Below are positions 19,056 through 32,900 of a stretch of DNA of 64,000 nucleotides, piece after piece. Numbering within the stretch: the first letter of the stretch is position 1; each line of letters opens with the position of its first letter. Under the pieces are notes generated by a model that was given only the letters and a program-made list of their open reading frames with translations, was not told where the DNA came from and made no database searches. Source of the stretch: Marthasterias glacialis (taxonomy: Eukaryota > Echinodermata > Asteroidea > Forcipulatida > Asteriidae); contig OU452219.1 in assembly GCA_911728455.2 (NCBI GenBank), positions 22,317,219 to 22,381,218 of the forward strand. The letters run 5' to 3'. A program made the translations under genes and the position numbers.

Positions 19056-22000
19056 GTGATAAAACACTTCAGAACACTGGAAAATGGGAAAGTTGTCTTG
19101 GAAAGTAGCAATTACCTCGGAGATTCATTTGAAGAGTTTTGTCAAATTGAGAAAGAAAATGTTGCTCAAGCTTTTATACTTTACCTGTATACTCCAAAGG
19201 TAGACTTCTCCTTTTTGTTTCTATTTCATTCCACTGTACCAGAAAACAGTCCTTAAATGGTCCTTTAACCCCTTATGGACCCTAATTTTCTAATGTGAAG
19301 TTTATTCATGCAATTTTTATTTAAAATAGGCCTACGTCCACACTGTGTCCATCTCTTCACTTATCAAACATCTTTCATACGTGGTTCATCATCGTTGATT
19401 AAATAACTTATTTTAAATAAATTATGTTTATCATGTTCATGTTCTATTTAATAATGTTTACATGTTTAGTTTTGTTTTGTTTTGTTTGACTGAGTGTCCA
19501 TTGATTGTGAATGTTGCATTTTGTTGTTAATGTGTGCGGTACTGATCTGTCCTTTAACAAGACAAATGTCTGTTCTTTCTTGCTCCAGCGACACGTCGGC
19601 TAATGTTCTTCTTTGGCACTGATCCTGACTTGTATGTCCACTTTGTTACTGTCAATCCACTGTTATATCTTCCACTGTTGTTTTCCACTGTAATATTGTT
19701 ATGCTGGCACAACTCTTGATAAACTTGATGATGAATTTTCCTCCTTGATGAAACAATGCCATGCTTTACAGTCTTTCAGGAAGCGGTTGAGTATATGTGT
19801 TAAGTTCATGTTGACTTTCGATACTAATCCTTCTTGGCAAAGACAACATTTGGGGGGCTGTTTAATGTAACTACTCATTTATGCATTTTTTTCACAGATT
19901 CATTTTTAATACAATGTTAAAATCTAAAGTATACTGATAATTTGTACATCATAGTGAAGGGCAAAAAACTAATAAATCAGATCACTAATACTCATATGAA
20001 AGCAATGTATCATTACAAGTCTATAGAGTCCAAAATCAGCAGTCATTGTTCTTGGGCATATATAACTTTATGCTGTAGTTGTTTCAGTTGCTGTAGTATA
20101 ATTGTAGATTAACTTGTTCCAATAAATTTGGCATTCCGTGTCACTCTTCAAAGCTGGTTTGAAATTACAGTTGACCTATGATGCTTGCTTTTTCAATGAG
20201 CTCCTGATGGAGCTGAAGGAGACATGGCTACTCGTGGTTATATAGCTTTACATTGTTCATCATTGTTAATTCAGAATGTCAAATGTCACTCGCTGTTCTC
20301 GTTTGTCAATGTTCATCCAATAGGCTGTATTTACTTGCTGCTGTCCAGTGTTTGTAGCATAAAGATAAAATGTTTGATGCTTGTGGAATATTGAATTTTG
20401 TGTCTGATTTATTTTTGTATTATTGGGGTATGTTTGCTTGAGTGAGGCAGATGTTTTTTATTTATTCAAACAATATTAGTGTTTAACTTTATTTTAGTAA
20501 CCTGTCGCAATCAGTTTCTTTCTCCTCCATCAACAAACACATCTCACATTCATTATTTAAATGTTCTGATTTTATTTAAAGGGTGTATATCTATTACCTT
20601 TCCCACACTTTTAAAGCACATCAAAATTACTTTGATTTATTTCTGACAAAAGTACGGCTCAATACTTTTAGCCACCTTATGGCTCCTTTGCTATTGTTGT
20701 TGTTGTTGTTACTGTTGCTACTGTTGTTGTTCACAGATTGTGTCCAAACTTACCTGAGGCATCAATTATTTTTAAAAGAAATCACACAAAACATTAAGCA
20801 GTCAGATTCACTTTCGTACTCACACATCTCCACTCGATCATTGATAGTATTTACTTAACAAAACCTTTATTATTTTATTTGGTCATTAATTATTTATTTA
20901 TTTATTTTTGTATCAAATATTATGCTGTTGGATGTGATAAAGTGATAATATGTTTGATGCACTTGTCATTTTGTGTGTGTGTGGGTGTATGTGTATGTAT
21001 CTTCTCGTTCCGTCAAGATGTAAGGTGAAGAAAGAGTAATTAAGGATACTGGATATGTTTTTTCAACTGCCACCTCATTAACTGATGATAAAATTGTCTG
21101 GTGTTTAAGCCCCAACATCTTGTAGATTTTCTAGCATCCTGTGTGAACTTGTCAGTCATTTGATGAGGATGGATAGAAGTAACGCTGATGAAGCCGTCGT
21201 GTTTTCTTGGAATACAATGAAGTACATTAGATTTTCTTGAAGATGATGTTGTTGTCTTATTTTCTTGGAAGATGTTGAAGTAGATTTTCTCAAAGATCCC
21301 ATCTGATCCAAGTCCAAATCAATTGTGAATGAATCAGGTTAATTTAGCTGTTGTTTCTTTCCATTCATGTTATTGTGTTAACTTACGTTCCCTCTAGAAT
21401 TAAAAATATAGGCATATATACACAAATATTATTTTCACGAATGTATACATGCATCAAGTATTTTATACATTGGAAACACCCGTCTTAAATCAAATTTAAC
21501 GGTTTTCTTTAAAATTAATGTCCAGAAGCACCATCACACGAAAGCTGACACACCTGTTCACAATTTTCCATTTGGCGAGTCATTCTTGTGGCAATTTCCA
21601 AGATGTTAGGTCATATCCCTGTTGGTTAAGTATGGTGATGCAAAACAGTTCAAAACTCTGTCATGGAAGATCCTGTGCAATGGGATATGTTTCCTCTGAA
21701 GATAGATTTTCCACTTACTTAATCTTCCATAAAAGTCCTCCAATGGTTTCTTATCGAAGAAGGAAGTGGCTTGATGGATTTCCAATTCCTGAGAAAAGAT
21801 CTTGAACCCAAAGTCTTTGATGAGCTGGGCATGGCCAACTCACAAGACACTGTCGACTAAAGAAGATAAAATCCACAAAAGTCCTTGAAGATGTGCAATT
21901 GAAGATTCACTGTTAGTCAATAGTTCCCTTGGCGGCAACAGGCACTGCTGTTTTGAAGTACTAAGAAGCAGCAAAGATGACTAGAAGAAGTTGTCTCAGT

Positions 22001-22299
22001 CCCTATAAGAAGTGGTGTTTTTAATGTTCTGTTTATCTGTAATGACTGCAGTATATAAGTGCAAGTTGTTTTATGTTTGATGATTGTTAAGAGATTTTGT
22101 TTTATTTGTGAACCTATATTTATTTATTATTAATTAGTTTTTAACTTAAGTGCCTTAAGTCCCCTATCATCACTTTCATTCATCAATTCATCTATCATTT
22201 TAAACATTCACTCACAAATCAAACTTTACAAATTACTGTCAGTGATTTTTACTCCATTTCTGTAAGTAATTTTTAATGTTTTACTTATATGTTAAAGGG
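19056..22299. other. No gene recognised; T-rich DNA with a TTG-rich microsatellite
   Basis: 20694-20731 is a TTG-rich run with two interruptions. Around 21190-21290 the phrase 'ttttcttgga.ga.....gaagtagattttct' occurs in short imperfect repetition. I see no exon chain or RNA gene. Confidence 0.4.
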
Positions 22300-22359
22300 A
22301 CAACACAACAAGGGATGGTATAAAAAGTGGTCTTACCTTTTGAGGAAATAAGAAGAACT

Positions 22360-25300
22360 TTGGGATATCGGCTAACACAGAGGACTAAGATTTCCACAAA
22401 TTAAGCCAATAAAAAGGAAGAGCCGTGATGAAAACTATTACCAAGTTAATTTCCTAATCACAAAACTATTGCCATGGTTACTAATACACTGAAAACTATC
22501 AATAGAGTAAAAAAGGTACCTTACCTTTTGATGCAAAGGAAAGCATTAAACAATAGTTTACTTTGCTCTTGAGAAGAGAACTGGGGCCAACATTGAGAAT
22601 TTAAGAAGTCCTCATGTGAGCCACAAAGTTAAGACAGAGTATGAAATTGGTCACAGTAATAGCTCCATGGCTACAGCATGTTTACAAACTAGCTGTATCT
22701 CAACTACTGCTTCATGTTACTTACCACCATATGTCAAACCACCATCAATCAACAACTTGATTATTGGTGTATTGTAATATGTTATTAAAAATGGCCTTAA
22801 CTTATGCAGAACTTCTCAGTGAACAGAGGATATAATTTAGAACGTTGACCAACATTGAGGACTGAGAATTCCTCAAAAGAAGGCAACAGAATAGATAAGA
22901 CAAAGAATATGTTGACTAACTCAACTTGGAATAATAACTAATATATTTATAAATTTAAACATCATCTTAAAGCGTTTGCATAACAGTTGCAAAGTTTAAC
23001 ATGACAACAGATCCATCAAGAGGAGATTATATATTGACCAACAATGAGGATTAAGGATTCCTCAATAAGGCCAACAGTAATAAAAGATAAGGCAAAGAGT
23101 AAAAATACTTCAAATGTTATCACAACATGTTCACTTGTCCCATCATCTTAAAACGTTTGCATAACAGTTGCAAAGTTTAACATGACAACAGATCCATCAA
23201 AAGGAGATTATAATTGACAAACAATGCTGATTAAGGACTCCTCAATATGGCCAAGAGAAATAAAGATAAGACAATGAGTAAATTTACAACTCATCAACTA
23301 TGATTAACACGTGTGAGATTATCTCTCTTCGACCCTATACTAACTTTAACATTAACAATTAAATTAATTGTTAATGGGTAACTCAATACAGCGGCCTTTA
23401 CCTGTTTTTAATAAATACATCTTCTATAGAAGAGGGAGACCTCAAAGTTTAACATGACAACAGATCCACCAAGAGGAGATTATGTGTTGACCAACAATGA
23501 GGATTAAGGATTCCTCAATAAGGCCAACAGAAATATATGATAAGACAATGAGTAAAAATACAGATGTGAGGATTAAGGATTCCTCAGATGAGCCAATAGT
23601 CAGAAAGACATCAGAAAGGTCTACACATGATATAAAGGTTACAATTTACAACTCATGAACCATGATTAACATATGTGAGATTATCTCTCTATACGACCCT
23701 ACATAAACTTTAGCATTAACAATTTAATTAATTGTTAATGGGTTATTCAGTACAGCAGCCTTTACCTGTTATTAATAAACACACCTTCAATAGAAAAGGG
23801 AGACCTCTCTATAGAAGAGGGAGACCTCAAAGTTTAACATGACAAGGTCCGTCAAGAGATTATGTATTGACCAACAATGAGGATTAAGAATTCCTCAATA
23901 AGGCCAACAGAAATAAAAGATAAGACAATGAGTGAAAATACCGATGTGAGGATTTAGGATTCCTCAGATGAGCCAATAGTCAGAAAGACATCAGATAGGT
24001 CTACACATGATATAAAGGTTAAAATTTACAACTCATCAACCATGATTAACACATGTGAGATTATCTCTCTACGACTCTGTACAAACTTTAACATTAACAA
24101 TTTAATGAATTGTTAATGGGTTACTCAATACAGTGGTCTTTACCTGTTTTTAATAAACACATCTTCTATAGAAGAGGGAGACCTCAAGTTTGACATGACA
24201 ACAGATCCTTCAAGAGGAGATTATGTGTTGACCAACAATGAGGATTAAGGATTCCCAATAAGGCCAACAGAAATATATGATAAGACAATGAGTAAAAATA
24301 CAGATGTGAGGATTAAGGATTCCTCAGATGAGCCAATAGGCAGAAAGACATCAGACAGGTCTACATTTGATATAAAGGTTAAAATTTACAACTCATCAAC
24401 CATGATAAACACATGTGAGATTATCTCTGTAGGACCCTACACGAACTTTAACATTAATCATTAAATTCATTGTTAATGGGTTACTCAATACAACAGCCTT
24501 TACCTGTTTTAGTAAACACATCTTCTTTAGAAAAGGGAGACCTCAAAGCTTTACATGACAACAGATCCATCAAGAGGAGATTATGTGTTGACCAAATGTG
24601 AGGATTAAGGATTCCTCAATAAGGCCAACAGAAATATATGATAAGACACAGAGTAAAAATACAGATGTGAGGATTAAGGATTCCTCACATGAGCCAATAG
24701 TCAGAAAGACATCATATGGGTCTACACATGATATAAAGGTTAAAATTTACAACTCATCAACCATGATTAACACATGTGAGATTATCTCCCTACGACCCTA
24801 TACAAACTTTAACATTAACAATTTAATTAATTGTTAATGGGTAACTCAATACAGCGGCCTTTACCTGTTTTTAATAAATACATCTTCTATAGAAGAGGGA
24901 GACCTCAAAGTTTAACATGACAACAGATCCATCAAGAGGAGATTATGTGTTGACCAACAATGAGGATTAAGGATTCCTCAATAAGGCCAACAGAAATATA
25001 TGATAAGACAATGAGTAAAAATACGGATGTGAGGATTAAGGATTCCTCACATGAGCCAATAGTCAGAAAGACATCAGATGGGTCTACACATGATATAAAG
25101 GTTAAAACGTACAAATCATCAACCATGGTTAACACATGTGAGATTATCTCCCTACGACCCTATACTAACTTTAACATTAACAATTTAATTAATTGTTAAT
25201 GGGTTACTCAATACAGCAGCCTTTACCTGCTTTTAATAAACACATCTTTTATAGAAGAGGGAGACCTCAAAGTTTAACGTGACAAGATCCATCAAGAAGA

Positions 25301-26840
25301 GATTATGTGTTGACCAACAATGAGGATTAAGGATTCCTCAATAAGGCCAATAGAAATAAAAGATAAGACACAGAGTAAAATTACTTCATGTGTTATCACA
25401 ACATGTTCACTTGTCCCATCATCTTAAAATGTTTGCATAACAGTTGCAAAGTTTAACATGACAACAGATCCATCAATAGGAGATTATGTATTGACCAACA
25501 ATGAGGATTAAGGATTCCTCAATAAGGCCAACAGAAATAAAATATAAGACAATGAGTAAAAATACTTAAAGTGTAATCACAACATGTTCACTTGTCCCAT
25601 CGTCTTAAAACGTTTGCATAACGGTTGCATGATTAGACTCTACAGAGCATACATCACAACAATCATTACAATTAATTGACAGATAATTAAGAAAATATAT
25701 GACTTGTCTTTTGATCCAAAGCAGACTCAAATATTCACAGAAAATTGAAGAATCATTACAGGGTATTGGCCATCCATTATGAGAATCATGAGAATTCATC
25801 AGATCAGCCAATAGAAAGTGTATAATATTTATTTCCTCCTATACTGGTGTCACAACCTCTGTACTAATCTAAGTCAGTTTCTAATATCAGAAGATGAAGA
25901 ATTCTGCAGGTTAACCAGTAGAATTACACAAAATCAATAATTATGTTAAAAACACAATGCTTTCAATCAGCAGGTGTACCAACCTCTACAACTTAAAACG
26001 CTCATGTTATTTGCTTAATGATAAGACAATTTGGCCTACCACAGATCATTTTTCCATTTGTAAAATGATCACCACTATAGACCTATATACATGTATTTAT
26101 TACAGTGGGAGAAAAGTGGTACTGGGGTGTTATTAGTAAACAGTCATTGGTTTACAATAAGATGGAGTGGCAAGTAGCCATTAAAGAGGATTAAGAATTC
26201 CTCTGGTATAACAGAAGCAACACACAGAATGATAACACTATTTCCAGTCCACACAAGTGTATACATCTCTGTTGCTCTTTGAGTTAAAACATTACAAAAG
26301 TAACTGCCATTGCTATTTTTATATCACCATAATTAGCACAGATACAATAAGAATGTGACCCTTACCATGAGATGGTGGACAAACTTTCAAATATGACAAT
26401 CAAAACATCAGTCAGACCCATTGGTCAGATAGGAAACTCACTATGATTGGAGCCACTAATCCGGCAGCCATTGATGATGAGGATTAAGAATTCCTCAAGT
26501 GAACCATAAAAAAATCATTGAGGTTGCTTAGGGCAGAAAAAGAAGGATTATGGTTTTTATCAATAGTAAGAATAAGGATTTCTCAGGTGCAAAAAAATAC
26601 AACAAAAAAGATAAAAGACAAAAATACACTTAGTTCCCAATAAGTCACTTTTGCCATGACATTATATCAAGACAACCATGTGACCGATCCTTGCAACTAA
26701 GTTAATAAAATATGAAAAGGCTTTCCCTTTATCCAACATTTCTTCGAGCCAAACACAACAAATCCATTTATAGATCTCAAAAGGGAAAAGTATTGGCCTG
26801 GTAGCGATAAGGATTAAGAATTCCTTAGTTGTGCCAAAAG
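22360..26840. repeat. Satellite region with 182-bp and 360-bp periods and a conserved dyad box
   Basis: The core is about six units near 360 bp. The landmark 'gagacctcaaagtttaacatgac' recurs at about 23440, 23822, 24180, 24540, 24901 and 25262. On both sides shorter units of about 182-184 bp occur ('catcttaaaacgtttgcataacag' at about 22963, 23147, 25418 and 25600). Beyond these only a box close to GAGGATTAAGGATTCCTC, followed by '..aggccaacag' or 'gagccaatag', is retained, out to 26820. Each 360-bp unit has two boxes about 70 bp apart. The similar 79-aa ORFs at 24598 and 24960 are consequences of the repetition, with no sign of a real protein. Confidence 0.9.
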
Positions 26841-28406
26841 AAAGCAGACAAAGAATCGTTTGATCAAAAGTTCAAAGATTCAAGCTCATTATTTTTTATA
26901 CAAATACAACAAGCCATTATTATGCTAAGCAGCCATCTTTCTATTCACAATAATGAATAATGATGGTCTGTTATAAGAACACCAATGCAATAATGTGGTG
27001 GCAGTACACCCATGTTATCAGGATCCTAATCTATAAACTAGATATTAATTAACCTGAATCACCTGCTTTAAAGTCATGCATACTTCCATTCACTCAAAAA
27101 GTTTCATTTCATCCATTTATCATTCCTGTGAACGTACTTTTGAACTTTTAATTAATTGAATGTTTAAAAAGATTATTTGGGTCTTTATTGAAGTTATTTA
27201 CACATATTATCAAGCCTATTTATTTTGTCAAGTTGTTGAGCAGTTTTTATGTCTGTTGGTTGTTTTGGTTCTGTAATGTTGGTAGTATCAGTTGTTGTTG
27301 ATGTTTGTTTTGGATTTTTGCACCACTTCATTTTCCAGTTGCACATCCAATTGTTTTGTTGATGGAGGGATGTTTCAGCCGCTTACTAAAATCCAAATGT
27401 TTAAGTTTTAAACATTTATGTCCATTGATGGAGAGCCTTCATGATGGGAATGTTCATCTTCTTGACTTCTTTATGTTTCCTAATGCCAGTTGATGAAGAC
27501 ATTTCAGTGGTTCCTTGTACAGTGAGGTAAGGGCATTAGTTCTGTTTTCTGAAGAAACATTGTCACAAAATTTGGCTTCCTCCAGAGAATATTGTCACAA
27601 AAATCTGCTTCCTCCAGGTTTTCAAGCTATAGCGGAAAAGTTTCTCCAGAAGTATCTTGATCATTTCAAAATTAATGTTAAAGTCTCTGTTCATTTACTT
27701 TTTAGTTTAATTTTCTGGAGGAATATTATTGAGGCAGATGAACTCTTATCTGTATGTCTTCTTAGTCTTATTTGAATCTTTAAAATCCTCTACTTCTTGA
27801 ATGCGTGTACATTTTTATTCAACTGTTGTAGTTGCACAATTAAAAACACGTTCCCTTGCATACGTCATGAACTCTATTCAGTGTTGATACAGGAACAGAT
27901 GCAGGTGTTTTACACAATAGTTCAAAGTTATACAATGTTATACAGTGAGCCTCCAATACCATTCATTCTGCTTTTCAATATCCATACGTTTTAACTTGTC
28001 ATTTGTATCATAACACTAATAGTAATACTGAGACTGATTGAACCATTAAAAAATACACATTTTGGGACTTTTTTTTTTGAGGGGGGGGGGTTCTCTCTCT
28101 CTCGCTCTCTTCAAAATGCGACGGGGTCAGAAACAACGCACAACACTTTTCAACTTTAAATATAAGGGTTTCGAATTAAACTTTCAGTCTGCTAACAACT
28201 CATTTTTATGTTTTAAATTTTAAATTTTAAACTGTACAAAGTAACACTTCTAAAGAGCATTAGTAGTACTGGTAAGATTTTTAAACGAGTTAGTGCCTTG
28301 AGGATTTCAATTGACATTTCAATTTAGTTCGCACAATTTTTTTCTCTGAGTTTAAGGGTAAAGACTCACTTTGATTGCAGCTTTGTGTAGGACATGTAGG
28401 ACTTAC
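26841..28406. other. No gene recognised; AT-rich with a G homopolymer
   Basis: A TTTTTTTT-GA-GGGGGGGGGG tract followed by CT-repeats lies at 28070-28112. Short plus-strand ORFs at 27305-27994 have no domain-like features. If the possible minus-strand gene to the right is real, this would be part of its first large intron. Confidence 0.4.
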
Positions 28407-28853
28407 CCTCGACGACCCCGACGTCCCTCATTTCGTCACACAGATCATTGGACATACAACAACCAGCACAAAATCCACTCAGAGCCTCTTGGTGTTTCTT
28501 GAGCGACCCAGTGACGTTCCAGTGGCGACTGAAATGCGATACAAACGTTTCAAGTTACAGTTTGCATGTAATGATGTATAACCCGACATGTCATTTATGT
28601 AATCAAAATGCACTCTATGTAGTAAGTTAGTAATTTCTCTTGGGAATGACAACCTCAAATCCCCCGGTTGTCCCGTACATGTAAGCAGGTTTTCCTGAAT
28701 AGTTTTCTTGTTATACTCTCAGTTCTCTAAGTTTCTTTTAAAAACTCACCGAAACTGGTCCGTCGTGTTCATAAGCCTGCAGACCGTAACACACCTCAAG
28801 TAGTGGTCCCACGACAAGTAGCTGCACTCGTACAGTTGCCATCGAATTTTCAT
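28407..28853 (-). CDS. Possible first two coding exons of an unidentified minus-strand gene
   Basis: Seen: an ATG at 28853-28851 opens a frame (MKIRWQLYECSYLSWDHYLR...) running 104 bases to a donor CG|gtgagt at 28749. A second exon, 28407-28528, has an acceptor after a pyrimidine-rich tract (gcatttcag) and a strong donor (GAGG|gtaagt). The join keeps frame (phase 2) and is open to the second donor, giving about 75 residues rich in Cys, with HWNVTGSLKKHQ and SNDLCDEMRDVGVVE. Alternative: ATG at 28840 gives a frame beginning MATVRVQLLVVGPLLEVCYG that would stop in exon 2. I recognise no family and could not find a third exon in the next kilobase. It would be divergent from NOP53, whose start codon is 1.1 kb away, so a shared promoter is plausible. 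Low certainty; it may be UTR exons or chance. Confidence 0.3.
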
Positions 28854-29996
28854 GGAAAAAATTCGAATTATTGTCCTCGGCTAAGATGAAAAAGACTGCA
28901 GTTCCTTTAGCAATGCTTTCCCGGTTATTGTATAAGGGGCAAATAGCGATGCATTACTGAAATAAGGAAATTCGTGCGAAAAATGTTCACACAATTTATA
29001 CTAAATCAGTACTGCATGAAATTCTTGCACTTCTAACTACTGCAAAATGAAACGCAAAAGACGGTGTTGAGACAATTTGACTTTTCTTCCACGGGGCGGA
29101 TCACTCTGAATATATTCCTCCGCAGTCACCGAAAATGGCTTCAAATTTCTTTTCGTTTTTAATGAAACCTCTATGAAACCTCTATTTCTTGAAAAACCTT
29201 CACAATATAACTTTAGGGGCATATTTATCGTCATGTTCTTTAAGTTTTAATTTTGAAATTAATAAAAATATAAACTACTTTCCCTGTGCGCGAAGGGACA
29301 CTGACTTTTTACGACCTTCATGGAAAGTATAATTGTCGTCTGCCAAAATTTTAGGTGGAGGATTTCAGGGCTCGCCATTGGTCAACAGTTCATAACAATC
29401 CGTTACTGATTGGATAATATTGGGAATTATGTTTTGATATTATGACGTCAATGAATGACAGGTGTGCATGCATAATGACACATAAAGCTATGAGAATAAG
29501 GGTAATGTCTTGTAAGCAAAGCTGCTCGTGGATGGTTTCCTGCAGGTTTCGTTCCCTAAAAATATGATTTCGTGCCCTCAAAATAACAATTTGCTCCGTC
29601 AAAATAAGATTTTGTTCCCTCGAAATTTCCCAGATTTTAATATAAAACTTGTGACAATCATATGAGTGGGGTTATTTAAGCAGTTTTTAATTGGACTCCC
29701 CCTCTCACACCAGCCCCGCCCACACACATTATGTTTGTGGTTATCAACTCTTGAGGGCGGTACATTACAGGCATAGTAGTCTGTGCACTTTATGTGCCGA
29801 CTCGTGCCAAGCTGTATTAACATTTAAGAAGTCTGGGGAAATGACCATTTAAATTACATCAAGATTACGTTCATGGCGTTTACACGTGCAAATGCAATAG
29901 GGTATTGACTTGATCTTGACCCAATCAACTACAACTAGAGTAGAACTAGAACTAAACTTAAATTTATAATTTTAGGGACTTTGTCAACCAAGAAAC
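28854..29996. promoter_or_regulatory. Probable 5' region of NOP53, possibly bidirectional
   Basis: This interval separates the NOP53 start codon from the candidate divergent exon. A pyrimidine-poor 'ttataattttag' just before the start at about 29975 could be the end of a 5' UTR intron. 29549-29628 contains a 24-bp minisatellite with three to four units resembling GTTCCCTCAAAATAAGATTT. No transcription start could be determined. Confidence 0.35.
29549..29628. repeat. 24-bp minisatellite, three to four copies
   Basis: Units of the form 'gttccctcaaaataagattt' follow one another with several substitutions each (ccctaaaaatatgattt, ccctcaaaataacaattt, ccgtcaaaataagatttt). Confidence 0.6.
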
Positions 29997-32900
29997 ATGG
30001 CCAATGTACCAACAGTTGCGAAAAGGAAAAGAGTTGCTATGAATCGCAAGAAGGCATGGCGGAAATACTCCAACATACAGGACGTAGAAGACTTTCTTGA
30101 AGAACAGAGACAGCAGCTGCGAACTGGGTAAGGAAATCACAAACTTACAATATTGATGTGCACGATGTGTATAGAAATAGAATGTGTCAGCTTGAATTAG
30201 AACTTACGTTACAAGATTGGGATAGAGACGCCAGTTCCAACAACATACTGTAAGGGGTGTTTTTCACTACAACAAGTATTCAAGTTCAACACTTGATTAG
30301 ACTAGAGAGACAGAAACATTTCCGTTAATATATTAATATTGTTATCTTCCCAATACTAGCAATATCCGACTGCCACTTTCAAAGGGATTTATTTAAATAT
30401 TTTTTAATGGATGTTGGGCTTTATTTCCCTTTTAAGTATTCCTCTCGGGTCCAGGAATTGGCAGCTAAAATGCTAACTCAACCACTGACCTTTAAAAAAG
30501 GAAATTCAAGCAGATATTTCATCGAACAGCTACATGTAGCCGGAACTCTCATTTTTACGCGCTTTCAATTCAAGGAACTCAAACATGTCAAATGGTGCTC
30601 AAATTCAAAACTTAACAAGTAATTTTTTTATTTTGTTCTGCAGAGGTTTAGCATCAGAGAAGTCAAATGAAGCTCTTTTCTTTGAAGATAAGACAGCCCA
30701 GCTAAAAAGACAAACAAAACCAGGTTTGACATATGTTATCAGTCTTAAACTGTCATTGCTAGTGCTACTTTTGGATTAAAACCAAACATTTACTTTGATC
30801 TCTATTCCTGAAGGCATCATTTATTGTTCTGATCATCAGAACAAGAAATGGACTGAGAAAGGCAGAGGAGGGTGGTTTAACACGTTGATTGCCGACTACG
30901 AATATACTCGTACTAACAGGTGTACCGGAGTCTGCCACAACAAATATACTCGTAGAAAATGAAAGGTCTTTGCATTGTAACTTGAATACACTGGCACCAC
31001 TGATGGTGCAACCAATAAGCTGCTGGCAGTGGTGAGGACATGCTTCTATAAAATGTACATGTTCAAACTATTTAAGTAAGTACCGGTACCTATTAAGTAT
31101 GCGCGCATGTGCATAGGCCCTAACGCTTGGCAAATGGGAACGCCATGTGAAATTATTCACGGCAGTCAACGTGTTAAGAACAAAGAACCCTAGGCTTCTA
31201 CATATTTTACCTTTCCGCTACATGTACAATGTAGGCCAACCTAGGCCTGAGCCTGGCTGACTTACCGCAGCTTCTTTTGATAAAATGGTATAATTTATTT
31301 TGAAATTTCTTGTTTATCCTTTATCTAAGCATCAAAATCAAGAAAGTCGAGAGGCCCCATCCAGCATAAGGTTGATCTTCGAATCCAACCAGATCCAAGA
31401 GTTCCACCTGTTCCTAAGTAAGTTTGAAGACTCTGTAGCCTCCCTCCTATGTAGGGTTGAAGGCCTTAGCTTTCTATTATATAATAATAAATAATACTGC
31501 TCTATGTTGAAGTGTCATGGTGTTAGTATATGTTTTTGTTGTCTTCACATATAATATTTGTGAAATTGTCTTGTTTCAAGTTTGTCAAAATGTAAAAAAA
31601 TACTGACAACATTTAAATTGTTCATCAGAGCTCTTCCCCGTAAAACAAAGAGGAGGAGCAGCCGGGTCTTGGAGATCCAAGCCAAAGAGAGGAAAGGAAT
31701 CTACAGTGAGAGCAAGCAGAGAAAACTTGATGAAGCAAACAAACAACGTTTGTTGTCACAAGGGAAACGAAAGAGAGAAAAGGAACAAATAGACGAACGA
31801 AAAGCAACATTTGATGTGTGGGGTGAGCTGCATACTAGATGATCACATTGTGTAACTGTGGTGGGCAGTACTATGATTAGAAAAACATTGATGTAACCCT
31901 CATTGACTTTTTGGTTTGGAACAGTCCACTAGTCATCAATATTCCACCTTAACTTTTGAACTATGATTAAGATTTGCTTGCCTTGATTTAGGTGTTCAGT
32001 ATTTAAAGACATTAAACCCAGGCATGACCTTTTGGAGGATTGAAGGGTGATAATCAAAAGTTTACAAAGAATATGTCTTATTTCTTATTAACCTGACAAT
32101 GAGTTCAATCAGAAATGTCATTACCATGGCTTATAAAACATTCTAACATTGGCATTATCTGTTTATAGATTGTGATATGGTCAAAAAGATAAAGAGATCA
32201 GGAATAGAAGCCGATGAGCACTTTCTACGACAGACAAAAAGGACCCCAGCAAAGGTAATACATTATTTATAGCACTTGAAGTAGGTTTTAAAGAATGTGA
32301 TGCATCAGTCAGAACTATTTGAGTAGTGAGATTGTAAATAATGTCTTGATTTTCTTCACAGTTATTACAAAGTTTAAGTATTACATTATGTTTGTCTTCT
32401 TTAACTGCTAACAAGCAGTTAGTTGTACAATTCAATGATTCTTGTTAATTGTTGATTTTGTGAACCAGGTACCTCCTAGATACCAGGATAAACCCAGCAA
32501 GCTACCAGCAATAGAGATCATTGCCCCTGGTGCCTCATATAACCCATCTCTTGAAGATCATCAGGTTTGACAATTGTTTTTTTCCAAAGCCAAAATTCCC
32601 ATAATTATAAAGAAGTTGCCCCCACCCCCTCAAAACAAGTTACTTTCTTTTTTAATGTTATTACGAAGGAGCTTTGGGTTTGTGTTCATAGCAGCCTCAA
32701 GTTTGTAATCAGATTGGTCAAACTCCAAAGTCTTTGAATGTAGTTGGAAGGCTCTTCTTTTCAAATGTTCTACACCTCATGTATTATGAATGGGTAACAT
32801 GTCAAGCTTGTTGATTTCTTAACGTCTCCAGTACCAGTAGTATCTATAAGTAATATTTTTTGGTGATGATATTTTTGACAGGATTTGGTGAATTCAACTT

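Noticed and set aside
20583..20858. 91-aa ORF with a poly-leucine stretch resembling a membrane segment
   Set aside because: The leucines are encoded by the TTG microsatellite at 20694-20731.
24598..25199. Two nearly identical 79-aa ORFs (MRIKDSSIRPTEIYDK...) spaced 362 bp apart
   Set aside because: They lie one per unit in the 360-bp satellite, are not preserved in neighbouring units, and show no domain or codon signal. They are by-products of the tandem repetition.
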